64,000 nt of DNA from Psococerastis gibbosa (taxonomy: Eukaryota; Arthropoda; Insecta; Psocodea; Psocidae). Position 1 is the first letter of the stretch, and the number at the start of each line of letters is the position of its first letter. Position numbers and translations under genes: made by a program. Below the pieces are notes generated by a model that saw only the letters and a list, made by a program, of their open reading frames with translations, had not been told where the DNA came from and made no database searches. The stretch covers positions 10,478,001 through 10,542,000 of the forward strand of contig OZ020485.1 of the NCBI GenBank assembly GCA_963971405.1. The letters are read 5' to 3'. Below, one piece after another: positions 34,801 to 46,800 of the stretch.

Positions 34801-37800
34801 ATCCAAACATACACATGTCCTGTTTTCTTTAATTAATTAATTAATGAGTTTGGCAGGATCTCTGCAATGGAAAGTACGCAATTTCTGAAGACTCTCCTAC
34901 TTGTTTGGTGAAACAATAGTGTTTCTGAGAAAAGGATATTTATTTTTAATTACTTTATAAACGCGGGAAAACTTATATTATTTTGCTCTATGTTGGTACG
35001 TTGACCTGTTGGGTCTTGTTACACTTGGCCCCGTAATGACGGAAAGGAGAAGTCGACATTCAGACGTTTTTCACGCAAAGTTCTTTTTTAATAATTTTAG
35101 TTATGTGGTCGCTGCATCCCTCCCCATTCCTTCCAACACCCACCCTACCGCACCGCTAATTAAATATATACAGTCCACTCAGAACCGTTCAACCGTACGT
35201 AAGTAAACCCGCCAACAATAGTTTCAATGCCAACCGCAAGATGGCGCAGCTGTTCCTTTAAACTCTGCGAATGTTCACTTGGGCCCCCTAGAAGAAAAAA
35301 AATAGTTTCCCAGGATATGGCATGTAATAAAATTGGCAATCTGACACTCTCCATTTATCGTTTTATTTACTACGGGCTTTATTAAAAATGTATTGTACCC
35401 CAGTTGTATACTAGAAGACTATTGCGAATAGCCTATCATATTGTAAGGCTTTTCTCATTTATCGTCTAGATATTTTAGTCCGTATTGCGTGCAATATTCG
35501 TCCCCAATAAGGGGTTGAAGTACTGCACCAAATCTTATAAATTCCATACTTGGGTAGATCTTGCGCAGTAATTCTAAATTGTTAGATGTATATAATCTAA
35601 ATTTTCGCAAATTTTCTCATAAAGAGTAGGTAGTATAAGAACAATTTTTTTGCCGCAGTGGGATCTGGTGTGTGAAAAAGGATTTTCCACAACCCTCGCC
35701 CTGGTACTTTACGCTGTAGGAGGCTTAATTGGAAATTATATATTCGGTTACGTCCAAGACATGTAAGTATTGAATAGCATATCGTCTCCAATACACTGGA
35801 AATTTTGCAAACTTCAAAGAGTCCAGAAACTCAAAATTACAACTGACAAACATAACACGTACCGTACCCCCCATAACACAAGTTACGATATTTATCTGAA
35901 AACGCACTGTCCCGCTAACCAACGCCCACCAACTACATATATACGGACCGACTGAACAGTACAGTATACAGAATATAAATGTAGCATGTATAGCACGAGG
36001 ACAGACTGGTAATTTACACAGTGGGCTAATACTAAATAATCCTAAATTATTACTAATAAGATATACTTTTACAAACTGTAAATCTGTACTGTAAGTAAAA
36101 TATTGTCAGCACACTAGGTATTCAATATTACGAGTAAACTGTATATAGCCTACATGCTAAACAAACAGCGAAAAACTGAAAATGCAACAAAAACCACTAC
36201 TACAACTAAAACTACTACCATTGTTTCCAGGCTATTCAAACTAACTGTAAACCTCTTCGTTGCTCGTGCTAGGCCTACTAAACCAATTTCGAAATCAGCA
36301 GAAATGTCAAAAATTTTCACAGGAAAAATAGCTGTATTTATTTAACGCAAAAAGCAAACGAAACATCCATCCAAAGTGTACATTTCAGCTTAAAAGCAAC
36401 AGAAACTTGAGCACAAGTCAAAGGTGTCAACGGGAAAGTAATAAGTCTGAAAGAAGAGAACAGAATACCGAGCACGATTTTCGAGTTTGAGAAATTCGTC
36501 TCTGCTGGCTGATCTACTTGAAAAGTCAACTATATTATCGAGTATATCGTACGTTTCAGGATGGGGAGGCGACCTGCTTTCTTTATATACCTAGGCATCG
36601 AATCCTTATTTACGGTGGCTTCCGCCTTCGCCACCGACTTCATGACCTGGATGATCCTCCGAATAGGCGTCGGATTTACTGTGCCAGCTATCCTCGGAAC
36701 GCCTATGGTGCTCTGTAAGTTATATATTTTCTAGCTCATGCCTACATAGTTTCTGGAATATAGTTTCCCTCTCTTTCCATTCGACCCCCTCGCCGCCCAA
36801 ATCTACGATATGTACAGCAGCTTTAGCTACTCTGACATAACGGTTAGAACAAAATATTTTCAAATGTTAAGTTTACAGATTCCAACTTGTTTATCATATG
36901 GCAAGGTAAGTTATATTGAGTAGGTATCAGTGTCTGGATATACTGTAATTTATATACAGTATGTATGTTTTAATATTTTACAATAACTCACGAAGAATCA
37001 ATCAGCTGCAATGGTGTGGCCACGTCCAAAGGAATAGGACCACCCGGAGGTTGGTGGAAGCAAGGCCATAAGGTAGAAGACCCATCCGCAGACTGAGGAC
37101 AACCATCGAGGAAAGGATTGAACAACTCGCCGGAGCAAGAGGAGAAACAACGGCCGATCTCATGACGCTATAGCGTCCGACCGGGTCGAGTACAAGAAAT
37201 GGGTCCGGGGCGACCCCTTCACGATGCGCACGCGGCACTAAGATGGAAGAGGAGGATGAAGAAGAACAATAATAATAAATGAAATAAATAATAAAAAAAT
37301 GAGCGTGACTACGGCACTGTACCTGGCGCAGCTAAGTTCCGCTCTTACATTGAGCTTATGTCTGATGCTTTCTTGCCATAATGCAGCAGCGTCGCCAGAT
37401 ACAGTGCCTTTGTCGCCTTCCTTTATTTATTTCATTTATTATTATCGTGAATTATTGTAACACATTAAAACATACAAGTATACTGCATATCTAAGGCTCT
37501 CTGGACACGATGCGTTTTTCCCAAGCGTTCAGGAAAAACGTTGCGTTTTAACGTGCATATACAAGCACCCAGTGAGAAAACTCACCGGTAAAACGCTTGG
37601 ACGCGCTATTTGGAATTCGAAATGAACCGATTTCTTGGAGCATGCGTTTTCTCGTCGGTTAGGCGGGCAACATGACAAACACAAAATCCCTGTCTATTTT
37701 GCTATTTTTGCTACTAAAAATGTCTGCTTCCACGATTTGTTTACTATCAAAAGAGACAAAATGGCGGAGCAACTACAACAAGATATTTTGTCTTAATTTT

Positions 37801-40800
37801 TTGATGCGTTTCAGTCATTTTCGTGCCTCAGGCACACGAAACATTCCAATTATTTTAACAAAATTAGGAAAAATTACTTCGCATTAACTGTAGCTCCTTA
37901 ATAAGTCTAACATGGGAGTAATCGTACTTACATTTAGTAAAAATCGTGATTTAACTTATTGCCTATCATGTCGTTGCTCTTCTTCGAGCTTCATCTGTAG
38001 AATTAGGAGTATTGCAGCAAATATAGTCTTTTTCCTTCTTCCTTTTGGTCTAGGCATGTTAAAAAATTAGTTTTGCATTTTATTTTTAAGCAAAAATAAC
38101 AATAAACAAAAATGGCGGACTAACGATTTAACCTCGGGAAAAACGCATCGTGTATTGTACCCTTCACTGCGTTAAAACTGTGCGTTTTGACCTTGGTAAA
38201 ACGCACCTAGAACGCTTGGGGAAAACGCATCGTGTCCAGAGAGACTAAGGCCCACCACGTTTCCCGCAGTCGGGATTAGCCGGCGTCTTATCCAATGTAG
38301 TCATAGGGCAGAAGATTTCTCGTCTACTTGTGAAGCTGGCGTGAAGCCAATCGCACGGCACGAAAGTGCACGCTTTCCTCCAGACGAAATCTTCTGAAGT
38401 AGATTCTCTGGGTTTACACAAACCATTCGCCCAATTCCAAAGAAGTTGCGACCCCGAGAATACATTTGTACCAGGCGTTAAACGTAACAATCTAATTAAT
38501 TTAATGCTTTCAGCTTTGGAATTAGTGGGACCAGAGAAAAGAACAATGGCTTTCGTTTTGGTCAATATAGCATTTTCGCTGGGATTGGTCCTTCTGTCGG
38601 GGGTCGTGTGGTGGATTCGCTCGTGGAGACAACTCACCCTAGCAACATGTCTTCCATTTTTAATATTCTTCAGTTACTGGTGGTAGGCTGACTAGTTGCT
38701 TTCCAATTTATACGTAGTATAAGGAAAGCTTTGTGATGGTCCAAATTTTCGATTCCGAGATTTCAATGAATTTACACGTTTTCTGGTCCCAGGAACCCAA
38801 AAAAGTGGTTTTTACGAAATGTCTGTCGGTCTGTCTGTCTGCCTTTTGCATGTAGGTTCACAAAAATCATGCCTCGAGAACATTTTTTTTATTTTGGGCT
38901 AACTCAATTTGGGGGGTTTTTATTCTCAAAAAACTCAAAAAAAACGTCTAAAAAAATTATTTCTCAAAAACGGCTCCAACGATTTCTTTTAAATTCACAT
39001 AATATATTGTAGTCGTTATTAATGTTAACAAAATGCGGGGGTCGCTTGCTCCTTGATTGTTTGCTTCTGGGGGTAAAAAAAAAAAAAAACTAAATTTTCA
39101 TGAAAAATGATAAAAAAATAATTTTTCTGCGAAACCTTTCAATCGATTATTTCTACCTTCAGGGATGTTTTAGGTATTAAATTGAGTAACGAAACCGGAT
39201 AGGTTGCTTTCCCAAAAAAATATTTGGTTTTGCACAAAAAATTATTTATAATTAATGTGTTTGTCTGGCCTATCTAGAATTTATCTCACTTTCAGTGACG
39301 TCAGGTGGAAACCCCCCCCCCCCCCCCCGAGATATCGGAAATTTAACCACAGGAAAATTATTTACCATGAAATTACTCATTCTCTCTATCTACTAATGTT
39401 GATAAATTGGAAAGCATGTTCGAGTAAACTCGGACCGGTTCTTTTTAATTGCTTTCCTATATTTTATACGTTAGTATGAGGAAAGCTTATATATTATGAT
39501 GGTCTACATTTTCGATTTCGAGATTTCAAGGGATTTACCTACAGGAGCCAATTAAAGTGGATTTTAAGAAATGTCTGTCTGTACCTCGATTTGGGGACAA
39601 ACAGAAAACTACAATATAATTGATAGAATTTGATATGTACGATAAGTTCACAAAAATATTGTCCCGATTTTATTTTTCATTTTTTGTATAACTTCGTTTT
39701 GGGAGGTCTTACACAAAAAGAACTACTAAAATATTTTTTCTCAAATCCGGTTCCGACGACTTCTTTTAAATTCATACACTCGTACAATATATTGTAGCAG
39801 GAAGTTATTAATTTAAACAAAACACAGTAGCCTACGGTACGTTGCATTCCCCTTGATAGTTTAGTTCATACCCGATACCCTAAAAGTACAGCTTTCTTTT
39901 ATTACATGATAGGGTAATGCCAGAATCCCCCCGATGGCTATTATCCAGAGGAAAGTACATGGAGGCGGAAAAAATATTGAGGACCATGGCTATGGTGAAT
40001 GGCAAGCAACTCCCTGACAACTGCATGTATCGACTGAGGAAAAAAATGGAAATGAACAACAAGGAGACGCAAGATGAATCTGCGAGAACTTATGGCATAT
40101 TTGATCTCTTTCGGCACAAAAATCTAAGAAGAAATACAATCATTGTGACATTTATCTGGTGAGTTGAGGATACCGTATGAAATGATACAATGTCCACATA
40201 CACAACTTGATGATATAGAGATATACCATAAATACATACTGTATATACTTGTACTTTAAATAGGTTAGCCTAAAAAAGTCATATTGCATTTCAAAAAAAT
40301 ATAATCATTAATAAATTCAGGGGTGTAAACCAATAACAGTAGGCAGTTTCCACGGATCCACGGGTCATGACCCCCCCCCCCCTAAATGAGTAAATTAGGT
40401 TTTTTTTTAGATTGAATAAAATTGAAATTTTCAAAAAAAAACTGTTTAACTTACATACAACTTGTGACACCCCCCCCCCCTAATTTTTCCACTCACTGGA
40501 TCCGCTCTCGGTTTACCGGGGATGCAGGTAGCCTACGTCAACCCCAACATTATGGTGGTCAATGTTTGAATTGCATACATCGACATTATTCATCTCCCCT
40601 AAGAGATTAGGAAGGCTGCTTAGGCTGAATGTCAGTAGACGCCTCAAGTGGCCACAGCCAAAGTATAACATGGGGGTTCAACCATCTTCTGAAATGAGTC
40701 TGAAGAGACCGCGGAACACTATGACAGGTTGGACAGTCTTCGTTAACCAGGCCGACCTGATTGATGACTGTTTAATGGATAATTTCGCCCATATGGAAAA

Positions 40801-43800
40801 TAAAAACACAATTCAAGTGGCCGTAGCCAAACTAAAACTGGGGGGTCCAACCATCTTCTGAAATGAGTCTGAAGAGACAGCGGAACACTATGACAGGTTG
40901 GACAGTCTTCGTTAACCAGGCCGACCTGATTGATGACTGTTTAAATGGTAATTTCGCCCATATGGAAAATAAAAACACAATTTTCTTTCTTTCCCTCTTT
41001 CTTACTATGACTAAGAAATTTTAATAAATATTTATTTTATTTTCTTAACAGGTTCACCAACACAGCCGTCTATGTAGGTCTGTCTTATTATGCACCCGCC
41101 CTTGGAGGAGACGAGTTTCTCAACTTCTTCTTAGCAGCGGTGGTAGAGTTACCGACCTACTTCGTTCTGTGGCCAGCTTTGGAGCATGTAGGACGTCGCT
41201 GGGTATTGGCCACGTCAATGGCCATAGGCGGAACTGCCTGTTTGGCCACTGTTTTCGCTCATAAAAGTAAGCATAAAAAGGGCGGGGTTTAGATAACTCA
41301 GCGGTAGGCTATTGTTTTATAACAGAGACCAAGGCTGTAGCCTTTTTTTCAGGGGGGTCCCTCGGTCATAGGATGTGAAGTAACCTCAATATATTTAAAG
41401 GCACATTGTATCTAGTGTACACTGCAAATATTTCGGGAGGGGTCCGGACCCCCTGAACCCCCCTCTGGCTACAGCCTTGACAGAGACAAAGGTAGCCTAT
41501 ATGACCAGAAGACTTCTTCAAATAATTATTGCATTCGCGTGCAATCTCAATTCTCAGTACGTTTCCCCGCGGCGCAGTAGCTCATACAGCTGACAGTGAA
41601 CCCATGCAAAAAAGAGCAGTGCAAACCTATGCATAGGTGGGCTATTATGAAATAAATACGGCAAATAACAATTATTAATTCTATTGCTGAACCAACCAAC
41701 TTGGAAGGGATATGCCCTATGAATCATGGACGGAAAAATTCAAAAATAACAAGTGTACGACTCGAAATCCTAGGTACCTGAACAACCTTTTGGGTGAAAC
41801 ACTATCTACACAATTATTTGATCTGGCTAATTAATCCAATCAGAAACTACCAATAATAAAAATGTGCTTTTACATTGCAGGTCACAGTTTAATGCTCGGC
41901 CTATATTGCATAGGGAAGATGGGTATTTCGTGTAGTTTCGTGGCAGTGCCGCTGGTTGCATCCGAACTGTACCCCACGGTGGTGCGAGGGCTCGGCATGA
42001 GCACCAGTTCAGTGGTGGCACAAATTGGCCCCATCCTAGCTCCCTTACTCAATTACTTGGTATGTGGCAAAGTGCAGAGGTGTAACAATAAGGCTAATAA
42101 CACGGGGAAAAAATATACAAATAATATAGGCCAAATAAATAACATGAGTTACATTATTATGCATGTCCCAGTGATTGTGATTAAGGGCATTTTCCGCCAT
42201 CGCTTGAAAGGTAGCGGTAATACTGCTGTAAGGCGCAACCATGCATTTGTATTACAGTCCAGTATTCCTTTCGGATGCTTTTCAGGCGATGGTGGGACCC
42301 AAGGTGTAGTCCTTCGGTTAAAAGTTTAAAATATTCAGGTATTTTATAAACGTTTCTTATTACCGGTCTTGTTTTAATAGTTTTCTTTGACGCTATCATC
42401 TCTATAGACATGATAGCAGGACCAATATGTCACTATAAGGAGGTCAAGGTACCTACTGTACATAAAATTCTCTTCAAATAACAATAATAATAACTATAAT
42501 AAGAGAAATGATTGGATTGCCGGTAAATCAGTGGATCTGTCACTTCTTTTTGAAGTACGGTACCAAACATTGGGGAACATCGTTGCATAGTTCAATATTT
42601 GTAGGGGTTTTGTAGAGCGAACATCATAGGCGGTTATTCCATCGACGTCAATAGTGATAGCAATGCTGATATTGACGTGGTAGCAGACATTTTTAGACTG
42701 TCTGTAATGTCTGCTACCACGTCAATTACTACCATTACTATCACTATTGACGTCGATGGAAAAACCGCCATACGGAACGGTACCTACCTTCTCGGCTACT
42801 TCTGAAAAGCGTTGTATGCCAATGTTGTAATAGCTGTGTAAGGCGGGGTTTCCACATACGTCAATGGTCAATGAGAAATATGAAATTGACGTTTTAGCAG
42901 ACATTAAAGACATACTAAAAATGTCTGCTACCACGTCAATTTCATATTTCTCATTGACCATTGACGTATGTGGAAACCCCGTTTTAATACAATATCCTCT
43001 GTATTTCGACATGACTACAGGCTAATTATTTATCTAATTGCAAAACACCAACCAACTAAATAGTTGCATTAATACAGTAGGTAGCGTAACATAAACTTAC
43101 TTATGAATGGGGCTACTCTTTCAACTTAGAATTGAAACAAAAATTTATTAAAAAACTTCAAGGGATGCGAGAAGAACAAAAGGTTTAATATTGAATTTTG
43201 TAATCGGTGACTGATGTTCTGGAACTTGTAATATGTGCTTGCACTTAATAGGCGGCTATTCAACCGGCCAATTTGCTTCACTTGTGAAGCTGAGAATTTT
43301 GTCATTGACGTTTTTTTTTGTTTTTTTTTTTAAAGGAGACTATTATGTAGATACTTAACTTACCTATTATAAATTAAGTTATAATATGGTAGCAGACATC
43401 ATTAATAATAATATAACTTAAATAAGTTAAGTACGGTATTTACATAATAGTCTCCTTAAAACAAAACAAACGTCATTGACAAAATTCTCAGCTTCACAGC
43501 AAGTGAAGGAAATTGGCCGGTGGAATAGCCGCCTAAGAAGTAGGTATAACAACCAGTGGCGGATACAGAGGGGGGGGGGGTCAGGGGGGTCATGACCCCC
43601 CTCCCCTTAACACCCCGAGGGGGCGGCAAAATGACGATGAAAAATATTTCATTTATTAACATTTAAATTAAAAAAACATATTCAATATATTTATAAGTAT
43701 AATATGCCGGATTTACCGCATGGGCAACATGCAGATTTTAGGGGCGGCAAATTTGTGGAAAATTTTGAGCATTTCGGAAGCGGCGCTGGTGAGTGGTGAG

Positions 43801-46800
43801 CGCGCAGTAAGATGCTAACGCACGAAGTAGCGGCGGCGGCGGCCGCTCACCGCTGAGTGAGTAAGCCCTCAGAAAATTGTAATATTTTCTCATATACCCA
43901 GGTTAGCAAAAGTTTTAGGAAGGGTTGTGTCGGGGGGCGTAGGGGCGGCAGCTTGTCATATGCCCATGGGCGGAGAAAACATAAATCCAGCCCTGATAAT
44001 ACACAAAAGTGAAAATTGAGCGCCAATTTTTGATTGCGTCGTGTATAGGGTGCATGCGTGCACGCAGTGCATGCATACCGCGGTCGTGGTTACAGAAATA
44101 TTTATATTATATTTATAAGAAATGTTTCACCCTGCATGAGCTGTATCAATTTTTTAATCGTTTTTTCTAGTGTCTGGAGGAAGTAGGTAACGACCTAAAC
44201 AGCTACATGTTGTCGTATCAAGGCCGTAGCCAAGGGGGGGGGGGTGACATGAATGTCTTCCTCAGTAAATTATAAACTTTACTGCTGTTAAAATCGTAAA
44301 ACCTCACTATTTCGGACCAATTTTTTCAAAAATTTTCCCCCGGCCCCTCTATGTTTGGAGCAATATAAATGTGCATTCCTTTGCAAGCTTTCCTGCTGTA
44401 AAACCCCACTGTTTTGCACTTACAATTTTCCCACCGGGGGTGACCCCCCCCCCTTCTTTGGGTTGAAAATGCAATATTATTTTTATGAATCAGCATTCGT
44501 TTGTAAGATTCGTACAATCCATACTTTACTGCTGTTAAATGCGTAACGCCCATTCTCATGAAAGTGTGACCAATAAGCGGTAATTTGGATTAGGCTCAAT
44601 ATAATTCGTACTTGACGTAGGCTAGTATATAACAAAAAAATTTAATTTTATTATTATTTATTAAAATATTGCACTACGACTGAGCCTTTACAGACTTGTT
44701 GTTGTTGTTCGCCGGGGCTTTATCGACTTAGGCCGCTTGTGAGTGAGGGCCCATAGAGCGACCCCGACCTTTACAGACTTTGTCATACCTTGACGTTAGT
44801 TATGTCCATTTCCCATAAAATCATATCAAATTTGTCTAAAAATATTTGTCAAGTATTTTATTAGAGCTGTATAAAGTAAAATACGCCGGATAACTTCGCT
44901 TGGTCAAGATCTGTCAAATTTCCGCGTAAGAATAAAAAATGTTCGATTTGTAGCTCCAGTCCCGGTTATGCCAGTCCACTATTCGCCAGGACTGGGATAC
45001 ATTTTCAGGACTGCGGACAAATCTAAGTAATGGCCTTTGCTTTCAAATGCAAGGAAAACATGAAAAAAAGTATAGGCAGAAAAAAAGAGCCTAGACTATC
45101 AAGACATGGTACCCGTTTAGTTCAGTCCCTTCAAAAGCTATCACCGGTCCTTCCTCAGACCGTTTGTGTTAGCCCAGTCCACTGAAAAGTTATACCCAGT
45201 CCTTTTTTTCCAAATATTGCTTAAAATAAAATAAATTAAGGTACGCCAACCTATCTGTTGTTATTTATTGGAAAGTAGGTAAAAGAAGAAAAAAAATTAT
45301 TTTGAACGGATTTTGAGGTTTTATAACTTTGGTTCTATTTTCATGTTTATGGTCACACTTTCATGAGAATGGCCGGTAAAACCCCACTAATACGCACTTG
45401 TATCTTGAAATTTTCCCCCCGGGGGAGACCCCCTCTTTCGGTAAATGCAATATTATTTCTGACTTAATATGAGGCCCGATCAGCCCAGACAACTTCCCTC
45501 CATCTTTGTCGTTCCTCAGCAACCGCTGTCCAAACTGACGCCTCGACGCCAACTCGAAGGAGGTCCTCCTATATTTCTATGCTATCTAAACCGTCGTAAT
45601 GATGACATTACGATTTAGTCCGTATATCAGCAAAATGATAGCCTGCGTTCGCACCGAAACTAAATCCTCCAATAAATTGACGTTATAGCAGATATGCCTA
45701 TGCTATCATATATACGAATAACACCATAGCCTCTAAAGAATACACTAGATACAATTGGATTCTCAAAAAATAAATTTACAATAGATAGGATCACTGTCGT
45801 CACAGCCACTCCCGAAAAAAATCCTGGCTACGGGCTTGTGTATATGTAGTAGGATGCCAATGGTCCACATCAAAGAGCACTAGCGACAATACTATGGGGG
45901 GGGGGGGGCAGCCGCCCCCCCTTAAAAAAAAGTCTGTATCCGCCTCTGATAACAACAACGGAATGCGCTAGCATAATTCTTTCAAAAAACTAAGCCATCT
46001 ATTAGCTATGTTTAGCTTACATTTTTTTGTTGCAGTTGATCCAAGCGGTAACAGTTTCTTTCGGCTTCCAAGTTTTCTCTTCCATTCACAAAGCCTCTTG
46101 GAACGTACGATCCAATTCGACATGACAGTAGGCTACTCGCAATAAACTAAACATAATCTAAAAATAAAGATAATAAAGTAATCAGCTCACAATAAGACTC
46201 ACAATCACAAACCACGCGGACACCCCGACGCCGGGCAATAACAAACAATAACAAGCTGTTTAATTATTTCCCGCGATTTGTTGCAAATTTTTAAAATTCA
46301 CATCCAACCCCATTTAACTAAAATTTACATAGGCTAAATAGGCTATAGCCTAGGGTGGCAAATTTTAAGAAGCGGCAGAATTTTCGGCGTTAAACAATCA
46401 GTTTCTTTGGACTTTAGATGCTGCCCTAGCTCAGCACTCCCTTGATGTAAATTTTTCAATGAAAAACGGCCTGGAAGATTTTACTGTAATCCATCCATTA
46501 TGGATGTTAATAAGTTATTGCATCACTGCAAATTTCATTCCCATGGTGGTGAATTTCGATTTCTGTCTTCAATAGTCTAATTATTGTTCCCAGGAACGAA
46601 AATATAAATTTGGGGCTCCTGGGCTGGTATTTGCGAATAACTTACCTGTAAGTCTTCGTCTGTAAATTTTTTCTTTTTTCTATCGAAATGCGAAAATCCC
46701 TCTAGCTATTTACAAATTCTTTGATTGGTCTGTAAAATCTATACTTTTCAGCTAGGCCTATATAAAAAAAAATTTTCAACACATTTTCCACAGGGGAGCC

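Noticed and set aside
38366-38686. Separate 106-residue protein
   Set aside because: Only 38514-38682 is coding, as Orct exon 5; the upstream codons are intron repeat.
41862-42329. 155-residue protein
   Set aside because: It is Orct exon 8 read through its donor at 42060 into intron and hairpin repeat.
43810-43860. CpG-island promoter
   Set aside because: A short CGG repeat within a hAT element, with no gene start nearby.
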